DNA of 64,000 nucleotides from Balneolaceae bacterium (GCA_006969905.1 CP030887.1:1178001-1242000); one strand, 5' to 3'; positions 52,908 through 62,427 are shown, counted from the stretch's first letter. Numbers and translations: made by a program. Notes: a model not told the origin generated them from the sequence alone.

Positions 52908-53816
52908 ATGGGACATCATCATCACCATCATCATGGAAGCGGGAATATAAAAGTCGCATTTTTTCTAAACCTGGGGTTTACCATCGTGGAATTCTTCGGG
53001 GGATTGTATGTAAACAGTGTGGCTATTATTTCAGATGCGCTACATGACCTGGGGGATAGTATTTCTTTAGGACTCTCCTGGTATTTGGACTCAAAGTCAA
53101 AGCAGAAGGCCAACAAGAGCTTCACTTTTGGGTACAGGCGCTTTTCACTTCTGGGAGCTTTTATAAATAGCATTGTGCTCATTATTGGTTCTGTATTTGT
53201 AATTAACGAAGCGGTTGAACGTCTTTTAAATCCCGAATCTACCAACGCTCAGGGTATGTTTTTGTTCGCTATACTAGGGGTAGCAGTAAACGGTTATGCA
53301 GCGTGGAGGGTCGGGCATGGTAAAACGCTGAATGAAAAAGTAATATCCTGGCACTTGATTGAGGATGTGTTGGGCTGGGCAGCGGTTTTGGTTGCGTCCG
53401 TTATTTTGATGTTCAAAGATGTTCCTTACCTGGATCCGGCGCTTTCTCTGTTCATAACAGCATATATTTTGTGGAATGTGATCAAGCGCCTAAAAGAAAC
53501 GGTATACCTGTTTTTACAGGGTGCCCCCGAAGATTTTAGTATAGATGAAATAAATAAGAAACTACTGGTACAGGATTACATCGCAAGTACACATCACATG
53601 CATCTTTGGTCATTGGATGGTGAGAATCACGTGTTCAGCACGCATCTCATTTTAAAAGGGGTAAACAGTTATGATGAGGTTTTAAAAGTGAAGAAGAAAA
53701 TTCGGGAGCTGCTTCATCCCTATCATTTTAGCCATTGTACAATTGAGATTGAATTGGACGAAGACTCGTGTTCCATTGCCCATTCCCATGAGGGTGAGGA
53801 AAACCACCATCATTAA
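52908..53816 (+). CDS. CDF cation efflux protein
   Basis: 302 aa with six membrane segments. The metal site in TM2 and TM5 is visible as DALHDLGDS (near residue 45) and HLIEDVLGW (near 146). The N-terminus has seven consecutive His (3-9) and the C-terminus ends in a His-rich tail (SHEGEENHHH), with a cytoplasmic domain of the CDF type between. Exports Zn, Co, Cd or similar in exchange for protons. 30 nt after the AraC-type gene. A MITE is inserted 4 bp after its stop codon. Confidence 0.93.
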   Translation: MGHHHHHHHGSGNIKVAFFLNLGFTIVEFFGGLYVNSVAIISDALHDLGDSISLGLSWYLDSKSKQKANKSFTFGYRRFSLLGAFINSIVLIIGSVFVINEAVERLLNPESTNAQGMFLFAILGVAVNGYAAWRVGHGKTLNEKVISWHLIEDVLGWAAVLVASVILMFKDVPYLDPALSLFITAYILWNVIKRLKETVYLFLQGAPEDFSIDEINKKLLVQDYIASTHHMHLWSLDGENHVFSTHLILKGVNSYDEVLKVKKKIRELLHPYHFSHCTIEIELDEDSCSIAHSHEGEENHHH

Positions 53817-53820
53817 ATAA
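53813..53820. repeat. Left target-site duplication of the MITE
   Basis: TTAAATAA overlaps the stop codon of the CDF gene and is repeated exactly at 54003-54010 on the other side of the element. Confidence 0.7.
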
Positions 53821-54002
53821 CGTGAGTTCGAGATAAGAAACACTCCTTGAATACCAAAGAATGTCATTCCGCAGCGAAAGCCGGAATCTAAAATTAAATT
53901 AAAGTATTGCTTACAAAAGCTAACTCTGGATTCCAGCCTGCGCGGGAATGACTAAAAAATCGCCTAGGTACCTACCTAAATGTTTCTTATCTCGAACTCA
54001 CG
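53821..54002. mobile_element. MITE, 182 bp, non-coding, with perfect terminal inverted repeats
   Basis: The ends at 53821-53842 and 53981-54002 are perfect 22-bp inverted repeats beginning CGTGAGTTCGAGATAAGAA. The element is bordered by the 8-bp direct repeat TTAAATAA on both sides, a classic target-site duplication. It encodes no protein. Inside is a second, imperfect palindrome (53872-53893 against 53927-53952) with GTCATTCC...GGAATC and GGATTCC...GGGAATGAC arms, like intergenic REP elements. The whole can fold into one long hairpin. The matching transposase is not in this window. Confidence 0.8.
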
Positions 54003-54010
54003 TTAAATAA
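54003..54010. repeat. Right target-site duplication of the MITE
   Basis: Exact TTAAATAA copy of 53813-53820, immediately outside the right terminal repeat. Confidence 0.7.
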
Positions 54011-54034
54011 AAAGGCTGCACGCTGGCAGCCTTT
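54006..54034 (-). terminator. Terminator-like hairpin, U-run on the minus strand
   Basis: AAAGGCTGC (54011-54019) and GCAGCCTTT (54026-54034) form a 9-bp stem with a 6-nt loop. The U-run (five) follows on the minus strand; only three T follow on the plus strand. It could end a minus-strand transcript (the degraded fragment at 54056) and also serve the CDF gene, from which the MITE now separates it. Confidence 0.6.
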
Positions 54035-54055
54035 AAAAGTGAGAGCAAATTTCTA

Positions 54056-54208
54056 CTATTCCGAAAAACCAAACTTCTCACCCAATACTAATGCATCAGG
54101 GTTGGTGTGTATACCAGGAATAAGCTCATGCGGCATATAAGGATAGAATTACCTATATCGTTCCCGGTAGAGCAGAATCCTATAAGCATTCGTCAAAATT
54201 CAGCATTC
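54056..54208 (-). pseudogene. Possible 3' remnant of a minus-strand gene
   Basis: On the minus strand the frame ending at 54056-54058 (TAG) reads NAYRILLYRERYR, an in-frame TAA, then FYPYMPHELIPGIHTNPDALV and a GEKFGFSE terminus. The residue pattern looks like real coding sequence with a nonsense mutation, and a minus-strand terminator-like hairpin lies just beyond. No homologue is recognised and the upstream part is missing, so this is a tentative call. Confidence 0.3.
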
Positions 54209-54262
54209 ATGTGATTTATTGACTCTTTATCATACAACTAACAATTAATCCAAAATTATCTT

Positions 54263-54472
54263 ATGGAAACAAAGACATACTCAATTAAAGGAATGGGATG
54301 CAGCGGATGTACAGATACAGTAAAGGCTGCTTTAGAAGCATTGGAAGGTATTGAAAAAGTACAGGTAGATTTGGAATCTGCTACTGCATCTGTTAGTAAA
54401 GCCCCGGGTATAAATGATGAGCAGATTACAGAGGCTGTCCAGGCAGCAGGTTACGAAGTGGTTCAATCCTGA
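54263..54472 (+). CDS. copZ: CopZ-like HMA copper chaperone
   Basis: 69 aa, one heavy-metal-associated domain with the metal-binding GMGCSGC loop (Cys13, Cys16) and the beta-alpha-beta-beta-alpha-beta strand pattern ending AVQAAGYEV. Delivers Cu(I) to CopA, which starts 15 nt downstream. ATG at 54263 follows an AT-rich upstream region. Confidence 0.95.
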   Translation: METKTYSIKGMGCSGCTDTVKAALEALEGIEKVQVDLESATASVSKAPGINDEQITEAVQAAGYEVVQS

Positions 54473-54487
54473 TTGATTTAAAACACA

Positions 54488-56749
54488 TTGAAAAAAGTTA
54501 CGCTACATATTGAGGGAATGCACTGTGCGGGCTGTGCTAATGCCGTGGATAAGCAATTGGCCTCTATAGAAGGAGTGCGGTCTGCAAATGTAAACTTTGC
54601 CACAGGCTCCGCTCTGGTAGAGTATGAAGGCAAGCTCTTAATACAGGATTTTGAAGAAGCAGTTACCAAAGCAGGTTATAAACTGGTTAAAGATAGAGAG
54701 GACGACAAAACAAAAGCAGAATTAGCCGAAGAACGGGAAGCAGATAAACTGGAGAAAGCCCGTAAAAACATGATTTGGTCATGGGCTGCAGTGGTTCCAA
54801 TGCTAGTCTGGATGATCCCGATGTGGATTTTTGGGATTATGTTTTTGGGAAAGATTGGTATGGAACTTGGAATGATCCTGTTGTCATCCTTCGTAATTTT
54901 TGTTCCGGGTTTTGAAACAATACGAAGTGCATTTCAATCAACTAAGAACCTAAGCCCAAATATGGATGTGCTAATTGCACTAGGTTCTCTTGCAGCTCTT
55001 TCAACAGGGGTTGTTACCCTTTCAAATGCGCTTGGATATGGGCCTGAGTTTCACAGCTTCGCTATGATCGGGGGTATGATTATGGCATTTCATCTCACCG
55101 GGCGATATATAGAAACGAAAGCAAAAGGAAGTGCCTCACAGGCTATACGCCGGTTGCTAACCTTGGAGGCAAAAGAGGCCTCGGTACTGAGAAATGGTAC
55201 AGAAGTTAAAATCCCGGTTCAGGAATTGAAAATCGGGGATATTATGCTGGTTCGCCCCGGGGAAAAAATCCCAACAGACGGAGAGGTGATTGAAGGGGAA
55301 AGCAGTGTGGACGAATCTATTGCCACCGGTGAGTCGATGCCTGTTGACAAACAAACCGGGGATATGGTTATAGGTGCAACCATCAATTCGACAGGTGTTC
55401 TAAAAATAAAGGCAAATAAGGTTGGAAGCGATACTTTCCTGAACCAGATTATTCGTATGGTTGAAGAGGCACAGGGTACGAAAGTACCTATCCAGGAGTT
55501 TGCAGACCGGGTAACAGCTGTTTTTGTACCCATTGTATTACTGCTTGCAGCCTTAACACTTAGTGCCTGGTTAATTTTTCCTGAATTCTTTAAAGGGATA
55601 GTTTTTTGGGCTGCAGATTTTATTCCCTGGATTGATACAAGTTGGGGTAATACTTCCCTTGCGTTTTATGCAACCATAGCAGTTTTAGTAATTGCCTGTC
55701 CATGTGCTTTGGGATTGGCTACTCCAACAGCATTGATGGTAGGTTCCGGCTTGGGAGCAACCAATGGTATTCTCATCCGGAAGGGAGAAGCCATTCAACT
55801 TATGAAGGATGTAGACACTATTGTACTGGATAAAACGGGGACTATTACCAAAGGCAAACCTGAAGTAACGGATATGCTTGTTCTGGGAGAGGGATCACCT
55901 GATGAGGTTTTAAGGTATGCTGCTTCTGTTGAGGATAATTCGGAACACCCATTGGCACGAGCCATTGTAGATGCAGCATTTGAAAAAGGCCTGAAACTTA
56001 TTGAAACATCAGGATTCACTTCAACAACCGGAAAAGGCGTGAGTGCAAAGGCCGAAGGTGTGGTAGTACTAATCGGCACAATTGCACTTCATACAGAAAA
56101 AGGAATAGAGATACCTGAAAGCGTTATAACCCGAAAAGATGAATTGGAAAGTCAGGCAAAAACGGTTGTGATTGTTTCCATAGATCAAAAAGCAGCAGGA
56201 TTAATTGCGATTGCTGATGAGGTAAAAGAAGATAGCGAAGAGGCCATTTCCCGGTTGAAAGATCAGGGACTCAGGGTGGTTATGTTGACAGGTGATAATT
56301 CAACTACTGGGCAGGCAATCGGGAAAAAAGTAGGTGTTGATGAAGTAATAGCTGAGGTTTTGCCGGATCAAAAGTCAGAAGTTGTACGTGGGTTGCAAAA
56401 CGAAGGCAGGGTTGTAGCTATGGTAGGCGATGGAATTAATGACGCTCCTGCACTAACCCTGGCTGACATCGGTATTGCAATGGGAACAGGCACAGATGTA
56501 GCAATTGAATCAGGAGATATAGTATTAGCAAAAGGTAGTTTGACTGGTTTATTAAGGGCAATTAGCCTGAGTAAAGAAACATTCAAAAAGATCAGGCAGA
56601 ATCTTTTCTGGGCATTTTTCTATAACCTGATTATGATTCCCCTGGCTGTATTGGGATTTTTACACCCCCTGCTTGCAGAAATGGCTATGGCCTTTAGCTC
56701 AATCAATGTAGTCCTGAATTCAAAAAGCCTTCAGAACAAAAAGTTGTAG
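54488..56749 (+). CDS. copA: CPC-type P1B-1 copper-exporting ATPase
   Basis: 753 aa. One N-terminal HMA domain (Cys13, Cys16 in GMHCAGC), eight membrane segments, TGES (actuator), the CPC metal motif at 404-406 ([17 protein letters not shown]), the phosphorylation site DKTGT with Asp448, SEHPLARA and [14 protein letters not shown]. Exports Cu(I) to the periplasm. TTG start at 54488, since no ATG is available before the HMA domain. Adjacent to copZ and different in type from the CPH ATPase at 41893, which likely acts on another copper form or step. Confidence 0.96.
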   Translation: MKKVTLHIEGMHCAGCANAVDKQLASIEGVRSANVNFATGSALVEYEGKLLIQDFEEAVTKAGYKLVKDREDDKTKAELAEEREADKLEKARKNMIWSWAAVVPMLVWMIPMWIFGIMFLGKIGMELGMILLSSFVIFVPGFETIRSAFQSTKNLSPNMDVLIALGSLAALSTGVVTLSNALGYGPEFHSFAMIGGMIMAFHLTGRYIETKAKGSASQAIRRLLTLEAKEASVLRNGTEVKIPVQELKIGDIMLVRPGEKIPTDGEVIEGESSVDESIATGESMPVDKQTGDMVIGATINSTGVLKIKANKVGSDTFLNQIIRMVEEAQGTKVPIQEFADRVTAVFVPIVLLLAALTLSAWLIFPEFFKGIVFWAADFIPWIDTSWGNTSLAFYATIAVLVIACPCALGLATPTALMVGSGLGATNGILIRKGEAIQLMKDVDTIVLDKTGTITKGKPEVTDMLVLGEGSPDEVLRYAASVEDNSEHPLARAIVDAAFEKGLKLIETSGFTSTTGKGVSAKAEGVVVLIGTIALHTEKGIEIPESVITRKDELESQAKTVVIVSIDQKAAGLIAIADEVKEDSEEAISRLKDQGLRVVMLTGDNSTTGQAIGKKVGVDEVIAEVLPDQKSEVVRGLQNEGRVVAMVGDGINDAPALTLADIGIAMGTGTDVAIESGDIVLAKGSLTGLLRAISLSKETFKKIRQNLFWAFFYNLIMIPLAVLGFLHPLLAEMAMAFSSINVVLNSKSLQNKKL

Positions 56750-56815
56750 CAGCTTTTGCACGATTTATCAAAAGAGTTGGTTACCTTTAGGTATCAATAA
56801 TTAATACATGAACAG

Positions 56816-57298
56816 ATGAGTAACAATAAGATTTTATTAGTTGGAGCAGTCATTACCCTGGCAGTGGGAGCCTATTTATTCTGGCCGGGCAATGAACGCA
56901 CCATTACCGAAGACCCCGCAGACTCAGGGAAAATTGAAGTGGTGATGTATAAAAATGAAGGATGTGATTGCTGTACCAAATGGGCATTTCACATGGAGAG
57001 GAAAAATTTTGTGGTAGAAGAAAAAGCTATTAGCGGGATGATGGCCTTAAAACAGCAATATGGTGTTCCTGCTCGCTTCGAGTCTTGCCATACCGCAATT
57101 GTGGGTGATTACTTTGTGGAAGGTCACGTACCCGTAGAAGATGTTGAGCGATTACTACGTGAAAAACCTGATGCTTTAGGGCTTACAGTTCCAGGAATGC
57201 CTATTGGTTCTCCGGGCATGGAAGGGCCAAACCCTCAAACCTATGATGTTTACCTGGTAAGTAAAGATGGCAGTACATCAGTTTACGCCACCCACTAA
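56816..57298 (+). CDS. DUF411 metal-binding protein
   Basis: 160 aa. An N-terminal membrane anchor or signal (about 5-23) and a thioredoxin-like DUF411 domain with KNEGCDCCTKW (Cys50, 52, 53), His59, FESCHT (Cys91, His92) and VEGHVPVEDV (His104), then GLTVPGMPIGSPGME and a YDVYLV end, all matching the family. DUF411 proteins bind copper or iron in the periplasm. 66 nt after copA. Confidence 0.93.
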   Translation: MSNNKILLVGAVITLAVGAYLFWPGNERTITEDPADSGKIEVVMYKNEGCDCCTKWAFHMERKNFVVEEKAISGMMALKQQYGVPARFESCHTAIVGDYFVEGHVPVEDVERLLREKPDALGLTVPGMPIGSPGMEGPNPQTYDVYLVSKDGSTSVYATH

Positions 57299-57326
57299 TT
57301 AATCACATATCGATTTCTAAAAAGAG

Positions 57327-57355
57327 AAAGCCCGGTCTTTAATATATCGGGCTTT
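57327..57355. terminator. Bidirectional terminator between DUF411 and PCuAC genes
   Basis: AAAGCCCG (57327-57334) pairs with CGGGCTTT (57348-57355) around a 13-nt loop, with T-rich tails on the plus strand and A/T mix on the other. It separates two convergent genes. Confidence 0.75.
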
Positions 57356-57377
57356 TAACTAATGTGATAGAATAGTA

Positions 57378-57824
57378 TTAATTAGCAGGTTTAACAGGAA
57401 CGGTAACCACTACTTCACCGGCTTGGGCAAAGTTGAGGGTTACGGTAACACTGTCCCCTTCGGCAAGGTCATTTGTTAAACGCATAAGCATAACGTGCAG
57501 GCCCCCGGGTTCAAGCACCAATTGCTCATTAGATTCAACAACCTGGTTTTTCATTTCCCTCATCCCGGCCAGCCCGTCATCTGTCATATAAGACTCGTGA
57601 AGCTGGGTCATCATCGACACGTTACTGGATAAACTTGAAAGAGTATCTGCGGTATCCAATGTATTGGTATAAGTAAAATAAGCGGCGCTCATAGCACCTT
57701 TAGCAGCAGGCCGTGCCCAGGCTTCCGAAGTGGAGCCATTTACAGAAGCAGAGGCTTCTTTTTTTTGAGAGGTACAGCTCAAAAGGCTAAGTATCAGTGG
57801 TAAAAGAATGAATATATTTTTCAT
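57378..57824 (-). CDS. PCu(A)C-type periplasmic copper chaperone
   Basis: 148 aa from ATG at 57824. Lipobox LLSC (Cys17). The copper-binding set is present: His76, Met88, and His110-x-Met112 (HX11MX21HXM), close to the PCuAC consensus HX10MX21HXM. These proteins carry Cu(I) to cytochrome oxidase Cu centres or to efflux. It follows the SCO protein gene by a single base, and the pair is a known functional unit in CuA assembly. Confidence 0.9.
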   Translation of the reverse strand: MKNIFILLPLILSLLSCTSQKKEASASVNGSTSEAWARPAAKGAMSAAYFTYTNTLDTADTLSSLSSNVSMMTQLHESYMTDDGLAGMREMKNQVVESNEQLVLEPGGLHVMLMRLTNDLAEGDSVTVTLNFAQAGEVVVTVPVKPAN

Positions 57825-57825
57825 G

Positions 57826-58395
57826 TTATCTGACCGTTGCAAGGTCTTCAATAATGTATTCCGGTTTTGTCATACTTCCTCCATATTCAAAAATCACTCT
57901 TGATTTTGGATCAAGGACCATAATTTTGTCCGAATGGTTAAGAAAGTAGATTTTTTCTCCGTTCTCATTCTCAGTGGAAAGAGAAACCTGGGTCCGAACA
58001 CGGACTGAATCCAGGAAAGCAGTCATTACAGTAGAGTCTGCCGTTAAAAAATCAAAGTTCTCTTCCAGGTTGAAAGCATTTTTATACTTTTTCAGAACCT
58101 CAGGGGTATCACGGCCCGGATCAAAGCTTACACCTACAAATTGAACATCTTCCGGGCTGCCGAGTTCTTCCTGGATTTTTACCATGTTGCGGGTAATTAA
58201 GGGGCAAATATCCGGGCAATGGGTATAGATAAAGCCCATAACTACATACTTCCCCTTGTAATCTTCCGGGAAGCTGATTTTTTCCCCTTCCTGATTGACT
58301 AATGTAAAAGAAGCATCATTCAGGTCATCTATTATTTTGGGTTGATTACATGCAATACATAACGGAAGCAGCATCAATAAAAGATATTTTTTCAT
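57826..58395 (-). CDS. SCO1/SenC-family copper chaperone
   Basis: 189 aa. Signal/lipobox (CIAC, Cys16), then a thioredoxin fold with the copper motif THCPDICPL (Cys60, Cys64) and the distal His154 (FLNHSDK), plus the GVSFDPGRDTPEVLKKY segment. It inserts copper into the CuA site of cytochrome c oxidase or acts as a thiol reductase. First gene of the SCO-PCuAC pair. Confidence 0.95.
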   Translation of the reverse strand: MKKYLLLMLLPLCIACNQPKIIDDLNDASFTLVNQEGEKISFPEDYKGKYVVMGFIYTHCPDICPLITRNMVKIQEELGSPEDVQFVGVSFDPGRDTPEVLKKYKNAFNLEENFDFLTADSTVMTAFLDSVRVRTQVSLSTENENGEKIYFLNHSDKIMVLDPKSRVIFEYGGSMTKPEYIIEDLATVR

Positions 58396-58567
58396 AACAG
58401 GATAGCAGGGAATTCCCGGCTTTTCTTAGTGAATAGCTTATTGGAACTCAAAGGTAAGAATTCCCTGGTTCAACATCTGCAATACATTAATACAAAAGTA
58501 TACGTATGCTGTATTCTTAATCTTACTACCGCTTATAAACTAGATGGTATGCAGAAGGTATACTAGC

Positions 58568-59029
58568 TTAACCAAACATATACCAGATCCCAAAGCTGCC
58601 TATCATAGATATCAGCATTAAAAAGTAGGCTTGCTTCACCGGCTTATCAGGCAGGTATCTGTGTAAAGGGGTAGCAGTGAATTTTTGGATCAGTATTTTT
58701 TGCTTTAGCTGATTATCAGAAGTAAGGTTTTCTTTTTCTGCTAATAATAGTTCAGCATTTAACTCTACATCTTCAACATTTTCATTAATAAACTGAACAA
58801 TTGTTTCAGGGGTAATTTTTGCAAGCCCGCTGATGATCAAATAAGTAGGAATTCCAACCATCCAGATGGCAATAGCAACTATAGAGCGGTCGTATACACT
58901 AAGCTCTATAAAAATGCTTAAAACCATACTTACCAAAGCCGCCAGCCCCATAATGCATAACAGTGCGCTAAGAATGAGCCGTAACTTCCAGTTGTTTATG
59001 CCCTTATTAAGTAATGATGAACCTTCCAT
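58568..59029 (-). CDS. Membrane protein of unknown function
   Basis: About 153 aa from ATG at 59029 (the frame can extend to a TTG at 59062). Two adjacent hydrophobic segments in the first 65 residues (LRLILSALLCIMGLAALVSMVL and IVAIAIWMVGIPTYLIISGLA), a charged soluble middle and a C-terminal hydrophobic helix (FLMLISMIGSFGIWYMF). Tail-anchored, three-span layout. No family recognised. Confidence 0.6.
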   Translation of the reverse strand: MEGSSLLNKGINNWKLRLILSALLCIMGLAALVSMVLSIFIELSVYDRSIVAIAIWMVGIPTYLIISGLAKITPETIVQFINENVEDVELNAELLLAEKENLTSDNQLKQKILIQKFTATPLHRYLPDKPVKQAYFLMLISMIGSFGIWYMFG

Positions 59030-59079
59030 ATACACACATCGGATTGATTTGTGATGATACAAAACGAACAGCTAATTTT

Positions 59080-60357
59080 TTAATAATTATTCTTAATGTA
59101 TGCATCCAAAAGTAAACTCATGAGATGTTGAGCGGAACTCTGTGACAATATTTCGATATCAGAGATAGTCAATTTGTCATTTACTTCGTAAGTAACTGCA
59201 TCTGCTCCAAAGGTTTTGTAAATCCAGTTTTTTGCAATTGGTGATGAAGTATCAAACTCTTCGTAGTTGACAAAGATTTCAGCATTGCTTTCCACGATCA
59301 ATTCATACCACTTTTGAGTAATGTTGTCTGGAAAGGTGACTACGCTTTCCTCTATAGGGTAGAATATGTTTTCATTCGTGGAGTGAAAGTCTATTCCATA
59401 ATACACTTTCTTATCAGGGTCATTAAGTAAGGGTAGTAAAGCATCCCGGACAGCTCTGGTTTCAGGTTGATTGAAATTCTCCCAGTCTCTGTTTAAATCT
59501 ACACCGGCATTATTATGGCGCCAATGACCATTGTCCACACCATCAGGGTTAATAAATGGATAAGCTTTTATGATGAAATATTGGCGAAATTTTTTTGCAA
59601 GTTCTGAGCCTGAAAGCAGTTCCTCCATAAAAGCTAGTGAAGAAAGAAACCCCGGAATCTCAGGAGGGTGCTGCCTGCTTAAAATAATCAGCACTCCTTT
59701 TTCTCCCTCAGTGTCAGTTTGATCTACTTCTACTTCATAAATAGGGCGGTTTAAATGCGAATACCCAATTACTTTTGTAGTAGCCAGGTTTTGGATTTGA
59801 GGAGCTTTAAGAATTTGTTCAAAATTTCTGCTTGTGAATGGAAATTGAGCAGTAACAATTAAAGGTACCTCACCCACAAAAAGATCAAAGCTTGCAGTTC
59901 CATTTACTGAGTCAAAAACTGTTTCTATTGGGAGGTAATAAGAAGTATCAGCCGGGTTTTCAGAAAACAGAGTGGGTTCCAAGTAAACTTTCGGCTGGTA
60001 ACGATGCCGGGCATCATGATAAGTTAAACGAAGAGTAACATTTCTGGGTTCTTCTGCCCAGATTTTAAAACCGAACCACGGGCTATTATTAATAGGCGCA
60101 TTTTCGGGCTTTATAAAAACCTCAAACAAAGAATCATTAACGGCATAAAAATCATTCATCCGGGCCCCTTCAAATTCATTACTGATCCATACCCTGGGTT
60201 CGCCTGCCCCGATAACCCGTCGTTTTTGAGGGGTAGTTTCCCGGTCAGATGTATTTGTAACACCTGGTGGGTCGTAAGAAAACCCTGAAAATTTTTCGGA
60301 ACTTTTGCATGATGTTAATAGAAAAAAGACTAAAAGAACTAAAGCTATTTTGTTCAT
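59080..60357 (-). CDS. M14-family zinc carboxypeptidase, lipoprotein
   Basis: 425 aa from ATG at 60357. Lipobox LLTSC (Cys17). An N-terminal beta domain (about 45-175) precedes the M14 peptidase domain with the HxxE zinc site RQHPPEIPG (His230, Glu233), DGVDNGHWRHNNAGVDLNRDW and the third-ligand region GIDFHSTNENIFYP. The Arg/Asn substrate-binding NR is present in LNRDW. This domain order is that of bacterial M14 proteins involved in peptide or cell-wall trimming. Divergent from tamA. Confidence 0.88.
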   Translation of the reverse strand: MNKIALVLLVFFLLTSCKSSEKFSGFSYDPPGVTNTSDRETTPQKRRVIGAGEPRVWISNEFEGARMNDFYAVNDSLFEVFIKPENAPINNSPWFGFKIWAEEPRNVTLRLTYHDARHRYQPKVYLEPTLFSENPADTSYYLPIETVFDSVNGTASFDLFVGEVPLIVTAQFPFTSRNFEQILKAPQIQNLATTKVIGYSHLNRPIYEVEVDQTDTEGEKGVLIILSRQHPPEIPGFLSSLAFMEELLSGSELAKKFRQYFIIKAYPFINPDGVDNGHWRHNNAGVDLNRDWENFNQPETRAVRDALLPLLNDPDKKVYYGIDFHSTNENIFYPIEESVVTFPDNITQKWYELIVESNAEIFVNYEEFDTSSPIAKNWIYKTFGADAVTYEVNDKLTISDIEILSQSSAQHLMSLLLDAYIKNNY

Positions 60358-60471
60358 CAAGAAGTATGTTAGAAATTTTGCTCAATAGTGTAATTCAATA
60401 CTAAATATAAGGTAAGAACCTTTTTAAGTAAGGCAACTTCACCTTATTATAGCGTACGTTAAAAGATTTTT

Positions 60472-62427
60472 TTGAAGAACCATAGTAAGAAACATATCAT
60501 TTGCATAATAAGCGTCATTATTGGGGCTTTTTTTATGTTCGAACAGGCTTACGCCCAGGAAGGTGAAAAACCGGCGCGGGTCTGGTCGGTCAAAATAGAG
60601 GGAAATACAACTTTTGAGGATATTGTAATCAAGAAGTTTATTTCGAATGAATCCCCTTCTGTTTGGGAAAAGCTCACTTTTTTTAACGAAAAGGGTTTTT
60701 ATGTTTCGGAGGATGAAATCGAAAGAGACCGTATCAGGATACAGCGATTTTATAACCGGAGAGGCTTTAACGATGCCATTATTTCATACAGGCTGGAGAA
60801 CAAAGGAAAGGAGTGGAAAAAAGAACTGATCTTTGAAGTTGTAGAAGGTACACCGATTCGCATCGACTCAGTCAATGTTACAATTATGGCAAGTGAAAAA
60901 GACAAAGCAATCATCCGGGAGGAAGAGAGTTTCAATTCCCGGTTAAGGAGGTTGCCCTATAGGGAAGGAAGAAGGTATGAGCCCATCGATAAAACGGAAG
61001 TGGAAGCAGAAGTTGCCGCTGAGCTCAGAAAACTTGGCTATGCTTATGCCAGTGCTGATGTTCAGGCCTCAGTTGATACCCTTGGTAAAAGAGCAGATGT
61101 TTTGGTTGTAGCATATCCCGGACCAAGGGCTCGGTTTGATAATATTATTGTAGAAGGGGAATCAACAATTGATGAAAGATACATAGTTAGGGAAACCGGG
61201 ATTGATAAAAATTCTTTTTTCAATGATAGGGCAATGAGAAATGCTCAAAGAGAAGTATTTAATCATCATTTATATCGCTTTGCATTAGTATCTATTCCGG
61301 ATCAACCCCAGGATAGTACTCTCGATGTTTTGGTGAGGGTAAAAGAATTTCCTCTCAGATCATTACAGCTGAAACTTGGAGCCGGAAACTTTGACCGTAT
61401 TGAGGGTCCTGTAGCATTCAATAATTTTTACAGAATATTCAGGGGACAGTTAACCTGGATATACAGAAATGTTCGCGGAAAAGGCGAAAGGTTTACTACA
61501 GCATTAAATGTCTCAGGTTTTGAGCAAAGGCTTGGTGCCGATTATCTCTTTCCCTACGTATTTAATACAAAAAGTAATGCACTGTTTGCTCCATTCGTAC
61601 AGCATAAAATTGAACCTTCTTATGAAATTGTGAGGGGAGGTATGAACAGCAGTTTTATTTATCTATACAATCAAAATTTAACGGGGACTTTTTCCTATGA
61701 GTTTACCCTTAATAACGAAGTGGCTCGTAAATCCCAGGCGGCCTTGCCCGACAGTGTCCTTAATTATAATGTGTCATCATTTAGTTTAAATGCATACTAC
61801 ACAAAAGGCTTGAGAGAGGGTAGGCAGGGGTGGATTTTGCAGCCTTCAGTTGAGTTTTCAGGAATATTTAATGAAGCCACATTCAGTTTTCAAAAGCTGG
61901 CGCTGGATGTTAGAAAGTATACAGAGATTAATGATCGACTAGTGCTGGCAACAAGGGCAAGAGTCGGGGGAATTTACCTTTCTAAGCAGGATTCTCTGCC
62001 CAATGATATCCGGTTTTTTACAGGAGGAACCAATTCGGTCCGTGGGTTTCGCAGGGAAGAGGTTGGGCCTAAACGCCCCATATTTGATGAAAACAATGAA
62101 TTTGAGAGGTATGTACCAGTTGGTGGGAAAGCAATGATGAATTTTAATGTTGAGCTGAGGCAGGATCTGAATCGTTTTCTTAAAGGGTTTGGAGTAGCAG
62201 GTTTTCTGGATGGCGGACAAGTATGGAGATCCATCTCAAATGTTGGAAATCGTCCTATTCAATATGGAACAGGTATCGGGCTGCGATACAAAACACCTAT
62301 AGGCCCGATCCGGATTGATTTTGCCTACAAGCTGAATCCTACAGACGAAGACCTGGGAATTTTTCCCGGGGTGGAGCAAAGTGCCACGCGCTGGCGCTTT
62401 CATTTTAGCATAGGGCAGGCTTTTTAG
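60472..62427 (+). CDS. tamA: TamA/BamA-type outer-membrane assembly protein
   Basis: 651 aa, TTG start (no ATG nearby). Signal peptide, then POTRA domains (about 35-290) with RVWSVKIEGNTTFEDIVI at the N-terminus, and a 16-stranded Omp85 barrel with the conserved FFTGGTNSVRGFRREEVGP loop-6 motif and a C-terminal IRIDFAYKLNP ... FHFSIGQAF ending in Phe. The TamA type is inferred because a TamB protein follows with a one-base overlap. Helps insert outer-membrane proteins or lipids. Divergent from the M14 gene. Confidence 0.85.
   Translation: MKNHSKKHIICIISVIIGAFFMFEQAYAQEGEKPARVWSVKIEGNTTFEDIVIKKFISNESPSVWEKLTFFNEKGFYVSEDEIERDRIRIQRFYNRRGFNDAIISYRLENKGKEWKKELIFEVVEGTPIRIDSVNVTIMASEKDKAIIREEESFNSRLRRLPYREGRRYEPIDKTEVEAEVAAELRKLGYAYASADVQASVDTLGKRADVLVVAYPGPRARFDNIIVEGESTIDERYIVRETGIDKNSFFNDRAMRNAQREVFNHHLYRFALVSIPDQPQDSTLDVLVRVKEFPLRSLQLKLGAGNFDRIEGPVAFNNFYRIFRGQLTWIYRNVRGKGERFTTALNVSGFEQRLGADYLFPYVFNTKSNALFAPFVQHKIEPSYEIVRGGMNSSFIYLYNQNLTGTFSYEFTLNNEVARKSQAALPDSVLNYNVSSFSLNAYYTKGLREGRQGWILQPSVEFSGIFNEATFSFQKLALDVRKYTEINDRLVLATRARVGGIYLSKQDSLPNDIRFFTGGTNSVRGFRREEVGPKRPIFDENNEFERYVPVGGKAMMNFNVELRQDLNRFLKGFGVAGFLDGGQVWRSISNVGNRPIQYGTGIGLRYKTPIGPIRIDFAYKLNPTDEDLGIFPGVEQSATRWRFHFSIGQAF

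Noticed and set aside
38743-58395. Copper block as a recently acquired genomic island
   Set aside because: No integrase, tRNA, flanking direct repeats or obvious base-composition break was seen; transfer is possible but not supported by this sequence alone.
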